Shown in pieces: positions 27,688 to 35,786 of a DNA stretch of 64,000 bases. The stretch covers positions 2,480,001 through 2,544,000 of the forward strand of contig NZ_CP051180.1 of NCBI RefSeq assembly GCF_012295575.1, read 5' to 3'. This DNA comes from Ferrimonas lipolytica. Its GTDB lineage: Bacteria > Pseudomonadota > Gammaproteobacteria > Enterobacterales > Shewanellaceae. Made by a program: the position numbers and the translations under genes. The notes below the pieces were generated by a model. The model worked only from the letters and a program-made list of their open reading frames with translations. It made no database searches and was not told where the DNA came from. Numbering within the stretch: the first letter of the stretch is position 1; every line of letters begins with the position of its first letter.

Positions 27688-28164
27688 ATGAGCTTAGAGA
27701 TTGAAAGAAAGTACTTAGTAAAAGATGACAGCTATAAAGCACTGGCCTACAAACAAACACGCATTATCCAAGGCTACCTCAGCAGTGTGCCAGAGCGTAC
27801 TGTTCGAGTACGGATTAAGGGTGAGACCGGGATCCTAACCATAAAAGGAATCGGCAGCGCCAGCGGTGCTTCTCGCTTTGAATGGGAACAAGAGATCCCT
27901 TTAGAAGAAGCCAAGTCGCTGCTTGAGATCTGCGAACCAGGTGTAATCGATAAAACCCGCTATTTAGTGAAGTTTGCCGAGCATACCTACGAAGTAGATG
28001 AATTCTATGGCGACAATGACGGCCTAACCGTTGCTGAAGTAGAGCTGGACTCAGAGCAACAAACAGTAGTAAAGCCAACATGGTTGGCCGAAGAAGTAAC
28101 TGGTGACGTGCGCTACTACAACTCCATGTTGATGAAGACACCGTTTACTCGTTGGGACAAGTAA
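27688..28164 (+). CDS. CYTH domain triphosphate tunnel metalloenzyme
   Basis: 158 residues, the usual size of single-domain bacterial CYTH proteins. It opens with LEIERKYLV, a full ExExK metal/phosphate motif. The tunnel residues follow: RTVRVRIKG, LTIKGIGS, SRFEWEQEIP (E-x-E), DKTRYLV, YEVDEFYGDNDGLTVAEVELDSE and the closing DVRYYNSMLM. Single-domain relatives such as the Nitrosomonas enzyme hydrolyse tripolyphosphate; others are class IV adenylate cyclases or thiamine triphosphatases. Tripolyphosphatase is the best guess here because of the phosphate-transport neighbours. GGGGG lies before the ATG. Confidence 0.92.
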   Translation: MSLEIERKYLVKDDSYKALAYKQTRIIQGYLSSVPERTVRVRIKGETGILTIKGIGSASGASRFEWEQEIPLEEAKSLLEICEPGVIDKTRYLVKFAEHTYEVDEFYGDNDGLTVAEVELDSEQQTVVKPTWLAEEVTGDVRYYNSMLMKTPFTRWDK

Positions 28165-28167
28165 TCT

Positions 28168-29469
28168 GTGTTCACGCTGTCTATTGCCGACAAGTATCAC
28201 CTGCAACTTGAGTTGGAGCTGGGCCGTTCAACCCGAAAAGCTCAATGGCAGATGCATCTCTATGCCCCCTCAATACTGGCAATAGACAGCGCCTCAAATA
28301 ACGGCACTAGTTTTTACAGCAACCTCCTGCAAACCCAACGTCTGCAACCCATGCCACAACAGTGGCCGGATCTACTGCAACAATATCAACTGGCGTTATC
28401 CAGTGCCGATAAAGAGCATTATCCGCTGGCGTTAGCCGCTGTCGTCAATCACCTATTGCAGCAATTCAAACAAGCGAACGGAGCAGCGTTGTTGGCAATG
28501 ATGCCGATGTTATTTAGCGTACTGCGGCTCACCTCAGCAACAGCACCGACCAAAAAGCGTTTTGCAATGGCCCAGCACATTGTGTTGTTCAATTACCATC
28601 AAGCGCTTTTGCGCGAACGCCATAATGCTAATAAGGCGTTGTCACGAGCTCTTAACCGTCGTAGCGATCGCATCCACCGTTATTGCATTAACCATAATTT
28701 CGGCTTGAGCGGCAATGACGATAATAGCCGTGAAACACTGCTGGCCAAATTACAGTTGTCTGAGCGGATCGTTAATCGCCCATTTACACTCGAAAGGCAG
28801 ATGTTAAGTAGCGGTCGATTTGCACAGCAATTGATTTTTGGGATTGCAGCAGCCAGTGCCATGGCATTTGCCACTGGGATCGCCTTTGCAACTCAACGGG
28901 CCTTTGGCAACTTCACCACTCCGTTCTTTTTTTCATTGGTGGTGTCTTACATATTTAAAGATCGACTCAAAGAACTTGGTCGTGAATATCTTTTAGAAAA
29001 ATACCTTCGCCATTTTAACCAACACAAATATCGCTTAAGTAACGGCGCAACTAAACAGGAATGGGTACAAGTTAGCGAAAGCTACTTTCGTCTTTCAGGT
29101 AAACGTCTACGTGAGGAACTGGCCAACCTAGTAAAAAAAGTGCGCTCAGGTCATAGCTCTAGAGTGGTTTCAGTTTGGTGCTTTCGACGTTGCTACCAAA
29201 TGGCATGGCCACACCACGACAACCCCTTAAAGTTTGAAGATAAACTAACAATAAACTTAAGTAAGCAGCTGCGTTTACTACCAAGTAATTTAAAACAGTT
29301 TTGGCATCAAGATAACCAACAATTGCGTAAGCTCAATGTACAGCATGTGCACACCATATTCGTAACCATAGACCTACAACAAGACAATATAAACATCAGT
29401 AAAACCTATAGAATTCATGTTAGCCGTCAAGGAATACATCGTATAAAACAAATAAACCCTCCCAAATAA
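28168..29469 (+). CDS. Unknown membrane protein of the CYTH/phosphate cluster
   Basis: 433 residues starting at GTG, 3 bases after the CYTH stop, so translation is coupled. A helix-rich N-terminal half of about 210 residues is followed by two adjacent hydrophobic segments (about 218-262: FGIAAASAMAFATGIAFAT and FFFSLVVSYIF) making a hairpin in the membrane. A basic segment DRLKELGREYLLEKYLRH and a C-terminal beta-rich domain ending in TYRIHVSRQGIHRIKQI complete it. I recognise no family. Both large domains are probably cytoplasmic. Context suggests it works with the CYTH enzymes at the inner membrane. Confidence 0.8.
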   Translation: MFTLSIADKYHLQLELELGRSTRKAQWQMHLYAPSILAIDSASNNGTSFYSNLLQTQRLQPMPQQWPDLLQQYQLALSSADKEHYPLALAAVVNHLLQQFKQANGAALLAMMPMLFSVLRLTSATAPTKKRFAMAQHIVLFNYHQALLRERHNANKALSRALNRRSDRIHRYCINHNFGLSGNDDNSRETLLAKLQLSERIVNRPFTLERQMLSSGRFAQQLIFGIAAASAMAFATGIAFATQRAFGNFTTPFFFSLVVSYIFKDRLKELGREYLLEKYLRHFNQHKYRLSNGATKQEWVQVSESYFRLSGKRLREELANLVKKVRSGHSSRVVSVWCFRRCYQMAWPHHDNPLKFEDKLTINLSKQLRLLPSNLKQFWHQDNQQLRKLNVQHVHTIFVTIDLQQDNINISKTYRIHVSRQGIHRIKQINPPK

Positions 29470-29592
29470 ATCACATTCAAACCCGCCTCATTAGCACATT
29501 TCATTCTTTTGAAAAGTGAACTCATGTCATTTTCATTACGTCGAACCCCATTCAATAAAATACCCCAAAAGTGTAAGTTTAGGTTGGAATTA

Positions 29593-29608
29593 ATTGAGCG
29601 AGATCACA
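29593..29608. promoter_or_regulatory. CRP-like site upstream of the porin gene
   Basis: ATTGA-GCGAGA-TCACA matches the CRP consensus at 8 of 10, with a perfect TCACA arm. Same form as the site at 26950-26965. Confidence 0.4.
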
Positions 29609-29706
29609 TTGTTCTTCTCGTTACATCTTTATGATTTATCTCGAACTTAGAAGTTTTACTTCTTATAAAAAACGAAATGGATGAACTCCATCGGAGGGTA
29701 TATAAC

Positions 29707-31125
29707 ATGGCTCGTTATAAAATTAGCTCCATCGCACTCGCAGTTTCATTTGCAGTCAGCGGCTTCGCTTCTAATGTAATGGCATCGGACAGCGATAAGT
29801 TGCTTGAGTTAGAACAACGCATGGAGGCGCTTGAAATTGAATTAATTGAAGCGCGAGATGCGGCTAAAAAAACCGACCGCTTAAAATTCAAAAAGACCTC
29901 ACCATCTCCTGAATTGATCTCAAAAGACGGCCGTACCACCATGGAGTTCAAAGCTCGTATTCAAGCTGACTATGTTGATGCCGACGCAATGCAGACCGGC
30001 AAAAAGGCGGCTGATACCGAAGCGATGAAAGACACCAACATTCGCCGTTTACGCTTAGGCTTAGAAGGGCAATTTGCCCGAGATTGGGAATATGAAATCG
30101 AACTTGATTTCGCTGATTCTGAAGTCGATGTTAAAGACGCCAAAGTCGCCTTCAACGGCTGGCAGGATCAAAAGCTTATTCTGGGTTTCCAAAAATATGG
30201 TTTTGGTTTAGCTAATACCCAAAGTTCAGCCCATCAAATCATGATGGAACGCCCTTCTGTTGATGTGTTCTCAGCCGATCGCGCCCTCGGTGTGCAGTGG
30301 CGTTACGTCGGTAACAACTGGAACCTTGCCTTGGGTATGGGTTTAGATTATTCCGAAACTGATGAGAGCATTACGGAAGTAGAAACCACTGAACTGCTCG
30401 ACGAAGATGGCAACCCAATTGAGGTGGTCACCGAAGTTGGCCTCGATGAGGAATCAATCTACGGCGAGAGCACATTCTACACAGCTCGAGCTACCTACAC
30501 CCCAATCAAAAATAACGACAACTTGCTCCACCTTGGCGCCAGTTACATGCTGATGGACTTAGACGAAGGTAGCCAGGAAACTCGTTACCGTGCTCGCTCA
30601 GCGTCGAAACCCGTTGGGCGCATGGTTGATACCGGCAATTTCGCTTCAGATGGCAGTCAAACCTATGGCGTTGAAGCGATGTATCAACATCGCAATATGT
30701 TACTGCGCGGCGAATATATGGCGTCGACAGCAGACCAATTTGACGAAGACGACGGTTCATCCCTAGAAGATGTTGAAGTTGACGCTTTCTACGTTACCGC
30801 CTCTTACATTCTAACCGGTGAACAATGGCGTTATAGCGGTAAGAAAGGGGTATTGAAATCTCCGCGTCCAGCATCAGCGCTATCAGATGGTGGTTGGGGC
30901 GCATGGGAGATTGCTGCTCGTTACGAACAAGCTAACTTCCTTGAAGACCACATGAAATACGGTGGTGACTTAGATACATGGGTTGTCGGTGTGAACTGGT
31001 ACATGGAAGACAACCTAAAGATGCAGTTCAACTATATCGATGCAGAAGCAGACAACAAGGTGAAAGACGACTATAGCTCGCAAGACACCAACATCGTTCA
31101 AGCTCGACTTCACTTTGCCTTCTAA
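29707..31125 (+). CDS. Phosphate/polyphosphate-type porin (OprO/OprP family)
   Basis: An outer-membrane trimeric porin of 472 residues from the ATG at 29707, with GGAGGG 9 bases upstream. The signal peptide ends near VMA-SDSDK. A short coiled coil follows (KLLELEQRMEALEIELIEARDA), as in Porin_O_P members. Barrel strands include TTMEFKARIQADYVD, NIRRLRLGLEGQFARDWEYEIELDF and KLILGFQKYGFGLANTQSSAHQIMMERP. The C-terminus ends in QARLHFAF with terminal Phe. OprP and OprO of Pseudomonas pass phosphate and polyphosphate. It lies 237 bases after the membrane-protein gene with its own CRP-like site. Confidence 0.88.
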   Translation: MARYKISSIALAVSFAVSGFASNVMASDSDKLLELEQRMEALEIELIEARDAAKKTDRLKFKKTSPSPELISKDGRTTMEFKARIQADYVDADAMQTGKKAADTEAMKDTNIRRLRLGLEGQFARDWEYEIELDFADSEVDVKDAKVAFNGWQDQKLILGFQKYGFGLANTQSSAHQIMMERPSVDVFSADRALGVQWRYVGNNWNLALGMGLDYSETDESITEVETTELLDEDGNPIEVVTEVGLDEESIYGESTFYTARATYTPIKNNDNLLHLGASYMLMDLDEGSQETRYRARSASKPVGRMVDTGNFASDGSQTYGVEAMYQHRNMLLRGEYMASTADQFDEDDGSSLEDVEVDAFYVTASYILTGEQWRYSGKKGVLKSPRPASALSDGGWGAWEIAARYEQANFLEDHMKYGGDLDTWVVGVNWYMEDNLKMQFNYIDAEADNKVKDDYSSQDTNIVQARLHFAF

Positions 31126-31138
31126 CTAGGAGTAAACC

Positions 31139-31966
31139 ATGCGATTTAACCCAATCCTTGCGGGTTTGATCAGCCTTTGCCTGTGCAGCGGTGCACAGGC
31201 TCTGACCAAATCTCATTTCGACAAGATTGAATTTGCAGTAAATACTGGCACGGGTACCACCTTACCTTATGCTACCGATACCTTAACCGATCAGTTCAAG
31301 CAAAGGTTTTCATTCATCAAGTTTGACCAAAGCCCATCTGAAAAACTGGTCACTTACTTCGACACTCCATCCAGAATTCTGGCTGCCAGTAATCTGCAGA
31401 TCAGAGTGCGAGAGCACGTCACCAAACCGCGTAAAAGCAAAATCACGGTTAAGTTAAGAGCTACAGAGCCACTGGGGTTTGGCGACGTATCTGGCTATAA
31501 AAAGGCTGAAATTGATGTCGGTAAATCCGGTGATAAGTACAGCGTTAGTTATGACATCAAATATTCACCGGACGAGATCGATGTAAAGTCGCTGGACTTC
31601 AGCAAGATTATTGCTCAAATCAAGCGCAATAAAGATGCATGGGCATTAGTCAAAGATATCTTGCCGCAGCATAAGAGTGACTTACAACAGACCGTAGTAA
31701 TGCGCACTTATGGCTGGGAAGGCTTTATGACTGATGAACGCTTCGACAACATTGAAGTCGACTTTCAGGTCTGGACTCCGTACTACCGCAAACCACGAGC
31801 CTATTTCTCTGATTTTTCATTTAAAGGCTTAGCTAAAGACCGCGCGGCACTAACCGAAGCGTACAACTTCTTAAGTGAACAAGTTGAAGCAACTGGGTTA
31901 ACCAAAGATATGCACACCGGCTCAAAAACTAAGGCCACATTTGGAATGTCTAAGGGCTTCCAATAG
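31139..31966 (+). CDS. Exported CYTH-like protein
   Basis: 275 residues with a signal peptide (MRFNPILAGLISLCLCSGAQA). The mature part has the CYTH hallmark YFDTPSRILAASNLQIRVREH, followed by KITVKLRATE, a KKAEIDVGKS strand, QTVVMRTYGWEG and FDNIEVDFQVWTPYYRKP. The first motif is KIEFAVN in place of ExExK, nearer to the Vtc4/VTC-type opening. It would act in the periplasm. AGGAG precedes the ATG and it starts 13 bases after the porin gene. Possible triphosphatase, polyphosphate-processing or binding protein; periplasmic CYTH proteins are not commonly described. Confidence 0.75.
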   Translation: MRFNPILAGLISLCLCSGAQALTKSHFDKIEFAVNTGTGTTLPYATDTLTDQFKQRFSFIKFDQSPSEKLVTYFDTPSRILAASNLQIRVREHVTKPRKSKITVKLRATEPLGFGDVSGYKKAEIDVGKSGDKYSVSYDIKYSPDEIDVKSLDFSKIIAQIKRNKDAWALVKDILPQHKSDLQQTVVMRTYGWEGFMTDERFDNIEVDFQVWTPYYRKPRAYFSDFSFKGLAKDRAALTEAYNFLSEQVEATGLTKDMHTGSKTKATFGMSKGFQ

Positions 31967-32055
31967 TCACCTGCCGCTAATTAAGTTCTCCCTGATTAAG
32001 GGGTTAGAGGTTTAACCCCTATTTTATCTTATTGTTATGCCGATGGAGGCCAACT

Positions 32056-32721
32056 ATGTGGTTTACCAAGGCTCAGTCATTATTCAGCCAAAGCAAAACA
32101 ACTGAGTCACACATCTTCCAGTTCTTCGATTGCGTTACCGCTGCTCACCATCAATTTATGCAACTGTGGCAAATCTATTTAACCCAAGGGGCACAATGTG
32201 CCGACTTCGACCAAACTCTCGCGAGTTTAAGCCAGATCGAAAGTAAAGCAGATGATTTGCAGCGCCAAATTGATGCTCGTTTGTATGGTGGCACCTTGAT
32301 TCCTGATCTGCGGGCAGATGTTGCACTACTGATTGATCAAGCAGATAAACTAATTAACCTACAAGAAACCATTGGGATTCACCTTAAAGTAGAGCAGCCT
32401 ACTGTCCCAAGCGAGGTGCACCCTTCACTATTGGCGCAGATCCAGATTGTTGGCGATACCTTGGATCATACCGTGCTATGTGCCAAAAGCTTTCTCACTG
32501 ATTTACAGCGTGTACAGGAATACCATCAAAAGGTAATCTTATTTGAAAGCGATGCCAACAGCATGTGCATCAAGGCGAAAACCATCTTATTCTCGAGTGA
32601 CTTAGAACTCACCCATAAAGTACAACTCCGTTATTTCTTCGACCGTATCGATGCCGTAGCCAACCTCGCTGAGGACATTAGCGACCGGATCTCTATCTTC
32701 ACCCTAAAACGCTTACAGTAG
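32056..32721 (+). CDS. DUF47 (PhoU-like) Pit accessory protein
   Basis: A 221-residue all-helical cytoplasmic protein. The start at 32056 (MWFTKAQ) has GGAGG upstream. IESKADDLQRQIDARLYGGTLIPDLRADVALLIDQADKLINLQE and the C-terminal RYFFDRIDAVANLAEDISDRI carry the paired acidic motifs of the DUF47 family. DUF47 proteins modulate the PiT permeases encoded next to them, as here, 11 bases before the permease gene. Confidence 0.9.
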   Translation: MWFTKAQSLFSQSKTTESHIFQFFDCVTAAHHQFMQLWQIYLTQGAQCADFDQTLASLSQIESKADDLQRQIDARLYGGTLIPDLRADVALLIDQADKLINLQETIGIHLKVEQPTVPSEVHPSLLAQIQIVGDTLDHTVLCAKSFLTDLQRVQEYHQKVILFESDANSMCIKAKTILFSSDLELTHKVQLRYFFDRIDAVANLAEDISDRISIFTLKRLQ

Positions 32722-32732
32722 CGGGAGTAGAG

Positions 32733-33776
32733 ATGGACATCAGTATTATAATCTTCCTTTCCAGTGGCTTGTTTCTCGGCTGGTCTTTAGGGGCTAACGA
32801 CGCGGCTAATGTGTTTGGCACCGCTGTTGGATCACGCATGATACGGTTCGGCACTGCCGCGCTTATCTGCTCGATAATGGTGATTTTAGGTGCTGTTATC
32901 AGTGGTGCTGGCGCATCCCACACCCTTGGCTCACTTGGCCAAATTACCGCCATGGGCGGTGCCTTTACCGTGGCCTTGAGTGCTGCGTTAACGGTCTATC
33001 TAATGACTAAATGGGGCTTACCAGTTTCCACAGGCCAAGCCATTGTCGGGGCGATTATTGGCTGGAACCTATTCAGCCATACCGAAACCGATAGTGCGGT
33101 GCTAACCAAGATTGTCACTACGTGGATGGTATGCCCGCTCCTCTCCTTTGTTACCGCTATCATGCTGTACAAGTTGCTTGCTGGGATCATCAATCAAACC
33201 AGACCGGGGTTGTTTGCTTTAGATAACTGGACAAGAATTGGCCTGTTATTGGCTGGGGCGTTTGGCTCATACAGCCTTGGGGCCAACAATATTGCTAATG
33301 TCATGGGGGTCTTTGTTCCCAGTGCACCGTTTGCAACCAAGTTCATTCTCGGCGTTGAATTCACCGCTGTAATGCAGTTATTTCTACTTGGCGGCATAGC
33401 TATTAGCGTTGGCGTTTATACCTATTCAAAACGAGTAATGATGACCGTTGGTGACAGTTTAATTCCAATGACCCCACTCACTGCCTTTGTAGTGGTTATG
33501 TCGCACTCGATTGTGTTGTTTTTGTTCTCGTCACAAGGGCTGTCCGATCTACTCGCCAATAACGGGTTACCGACGATCCCACTAGTACCGGTTTCCAGCT
33601 CTCAAGCGGTCATTGGTGCGGTTATTGGCGTCGGCATGCTGAAACGCTTACCGATTCAATGGGCCACATTAGGCCGGGTGGTTACCGGTTGGTGCTTCAC
33701 CCCGATTATCGCGGCATTGGGCTGTTGGCTCTGCCTTTACTTCGTCCAGAACATCTTCTCAGTCGCCGTTATTTAA
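32733..33776 (+). CDS. PiT family inorganic phosphate transporter
   Basis: A 347-residue inner-membrane low-affinity phosphate permease with two inverted repeats. Each has the PiT signature: WSLGANDAANVFGTAVGSRM near residue 18 and YSLGANNIANVMGVF near residue 180. TKWGLPVSTGQAIVGAIIGW and VPVSSSQAVIGAVIGVGM are the second halves. Symport is with H+ or as a metal-phosphate complex in known members. Last gene of the cluster, before a strong terminator. Confidence 0.94.
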   Translation: MDISIIIFLSSGLFLGWSLGANDAANVFGTAVGSRMIRFGTAALICSIMVILGAVISGAGASHTLGSLGQITAMGGAFTVALSAALTVYLMTKWGLPVSTGQAIVGAIIGWNLFSHTETDSAVLTKIVTTWMVCPLLSFVTAIMLYKLLAGIINQTRPGLFALDNWTRIGLLLAGAFGSYSLGANNIANVMGVFVPSAPFATKFILGVEFTAVMQLFLLGGIAISVGVYTYSKRVMMTVGDSLIPMTPLTAFVVVMSHSIVLFLFSSQGLSDLLANNGLPTIPLVPVSSSQAVIGAVIGVGMLKRLPIQWATLGRVVTGWCFTPIIAALGCWLCLYFVQNIFSVAVI

Positions 33777-33894
33777 GGCGGTATCGTGGTTGCCGGCTGA
33801 GGTTTCAGCCTAACGCGATAATGACGACTGTGCTTTAACAGGTTGTATCACAGTGCGATGGCGCAGCCATTACTCGCTCCTGGCAGCTACAAAA

Positions 33895-33918
33895 AAGGCA
33901 CCGCTAATGCGGTGCCTT
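33895..33918. terminator. Bidirectional intrinsic terminator
   Basis: A perfect 10-bp stem AAGGCACCGC/GCGGTGCCTT with a 4-base loop, A6 to the left and TTTT to the right. It closes the PiT cluster (+) and dsbC (-). Confidence 0.9.
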
Positions 33919-33937
33919 TTGAACTGCAAAGCTGCCG

Positions 33938-34660
33938 TTACTTCTCGAGTACGTCCAACAGTTTGGCTGGTGGCAAATAGCCGCCTAGCATGGTGCCGTC
34001 TTCCAGCACGATAGCAGGGGTGCCACTCAAACCAAAGCTGCCACCGAGCGAGTGGTGCATCGCAACGTTCTGGGCTGCGTCACAGTTGCTGGTGCCAGAC
34101 ATCTTGATGTTGGCCTTAGCGTTATCCAGTGCATCTTGTGGATCTGCCGCACACCATACCTGCTCCATCTGCTGCCACGCTGGCGCATTACGACCATTAC
34201 GTGGGTATGCGAGGTAACGAACGGTAATGCCTAGCGCATTGTACTCTGCCATCTCATTGTGCAATTTACGGCAGTAACCACAGCTGATATCGGTAAACAC
34301 ATTTACCACGTATTTCTCATCTTGGGCTGGATAGTCGATGGTGGTACCAGCGGTAGCGGCGAGCTCCTGCCGACGAACTTCGCTCATCGCTTGATCCGTC
34401 AGGTTAGTTAAACCGTTGTCCAGGTCGTAAAGGTTGCCGTGGAACATCTTGCTACCATCGGCGGTTACGTAGAAAACGCCTTTGTCACTGTAGACCTGAT
34501 AGATATCATTGACTGGCGAAGGAACGACCTTGTTAACCGTAACATTCAAGCTATCAGCTACTTTAGTCGCGATTTTAGTAGCGATGTCATCGCTGGCATT
34601 GACACCGGTGGCAACCGCGAGCAGCGCGCCAACCAACAATGAACTCAAACTTTTTTTCAT
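33938..34660 (-). CDS. dsbC: Periplasmic thiol:disulfide isomerase
   Basis: Corrects wrong disulfides in the periplasm. 240 residues from the ATG at 34660 (MKKSLSSLL) with signal peptide to about VNA. A dimerisation region precedes the thioredoxin fold. The active site is FTDISCGYCRKLH (CGYC), then the cis-Pro region FGLSGTPAIVLEDG. A second Cys pair lies in QVWCAADP and SGTSNCDAA. It follows xerD, as in other gammaproteobacteria, but the expected recJ is 10 kb away. Confidence 0.95.
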   Translation of the reverse strand: MKKSLSSLLVGALLAVATGVNASDDIATKIATKVADSLNVTVNKVVPSPVNDIYQVYSDKGVFYVTADGSKMFHGNLYDLDNGLTNLTDQAMSEVRRQELAATAGTTIDYPAQDEKYVVNVFTDISCGYCRKLHNEMAEYNALGITVRYLAYPRNGRNAPAWQQMEQVWCAADPQDALDNAKANIKMSGTSNCDAAQNVAMHHSLGGSFGLSGTPAIVLEDGTMLGGYLPPAKLLDVLEK

Positions 34661-34742
34661 GCTGCGGATATTCCTCAAAACAACTGGTGGTTAAGTAGAC
34701 CTGAATATTCAGGAAAAAGTTACTGGAATTTGTAAAAGTTTA

Positions 34743-35630
34743 CTATCCACGAGGGTGGTGTAAGTGATGTAGCTCTTGTAATCGTGCTTGAGCCACATGT
34801 GTATATATCTGAGTGGTAGATAGATCACTATGTCCTAGCAGCAATTGCACTACTCGCAGATCGGCACCGTGATTAAGCAGATGAGTGGCAAAGGCATGGC
34901 GCAATGTATGCGGCGACAGCGGTTTGCTGATCCCCGCTACTTGCGCATAATGCTTGATACGATACCAAAACGTCTGCCGAGTCATCTGAGTACCACGCTG
35001 GCTCGGAAACACCACATCAGAGCGACCTAGCCCCAGTAGCAGCCCTCGAGCTTCCCGTAGATAGAGTTCAATTCGACTTTGCGCTTCCTCCCCCATTGGA
35101 ACCAAGCGCTCTTTACCGCCTTTACCAATAACTCGCACGACCCCTTGATGCAGCCCCAGTTGCTCGAGCTGCAATCCAGTTAACTCACTCACTCGTAAAC
35201 CAGTAGCATACAGTAGCTCCAGCATGGCGCTGTCGCGCAGCTGAATTGGATCGTCTAACTGCGGTGCATCAAGCAGTGCATCGATATCTTGCTCAGTCAG
35301 GGTATCAGGCAGCTTCTTCTCCAGCTTGGGACGACCAAGATTAACCGTTGGATCGATCGTTATCAGCTTCTTCACCGTAGCATAACCATAGAAACGTTTA
35401 AGGGTAGTTAGGCAGCGTGCCGTCGATGACTTAGCCAACCCTTGCTCCAGTCGCTTAGCCATATAGCACTGCAAGCCATCGCTGCCGATGTCGAGCAGAT
35501 TGCTGTTGATGCCGACCGATCGCAGCAGGTGGTTCAGATCGGCTCGATAAGCCGAAAGCGTGTTATCAGACAGACCTCGCTGAGCCCATAAGTCGTCGCA
35601 AAACTGCTCAATTAATTGTTCGTTTGTCAT
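34743..35630 (-). CDS. xerD: Site-specific tyrosine recombinase XerD
   Basis: Resolves chromosome dimers at dif with XerC. 295 residues, close to the usual 298. The N-terminal SAM-like core-binding domain includes NTLSAYRADLNHLLR. Catalytic residues: Arg in ATGLRVSELTGLQ, Lys in VIGKGGKERLVPMG, HxxR in SPHTLRHAFATHLLNHGADLR, His in LLGHSDLSTTQIYTHV and the Tyr in that last motif. It ends with YTHVAQARLQELHHLHHPRG, as is typical. dsbC is downstream. Confidence 0.96.
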   Translation of the reverse strand: MTNEQLIEQFCDDLWAQRGLSDNTLSAYRADLNHLLRSVGINSNLLDIGSDGLQCYMAKRLEQGLAKSSTARCLTTLKRFYGYATVKKLITIDPTVNLGRPKLEKKLPDTLTEQDIDALLDAPQLDDPIQLRDSAMLELLYATGLRVSELTGLQLEQLGLHQGVVRVIGKGGKERLVPMGEEAQSRIELYLREARGLLLGLGRSDVVFPSQRGTQMTRQTFWYRIKHYAQVAGISKPLSPHTLRHAFATHLLNHGADLRVVQLLLGHSDLSTTQIYTHVAQARLQELHHLHHPRG

Positions 35631-35786
35631 CTATTGTTATCGTTGAATTCACTTAGTTTTTAGCAAAATATCGACGCTGCTTTCAGCCTTTTGCCATACC
35701 TGTTTACAATTCGACACTTTCTACCGATGGTGTAGATGTTAAATTACCGTCACAAAATGCCACAGTGCACTTAAAGGATTAATACA

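Noticed and set aside
29521-29550. Pho-box-like half site ATGTCAT upstream of the porin gene
   Set aside because: Only one half matches; the second half is about 3 of 7. Not enough to claim PhoB control.
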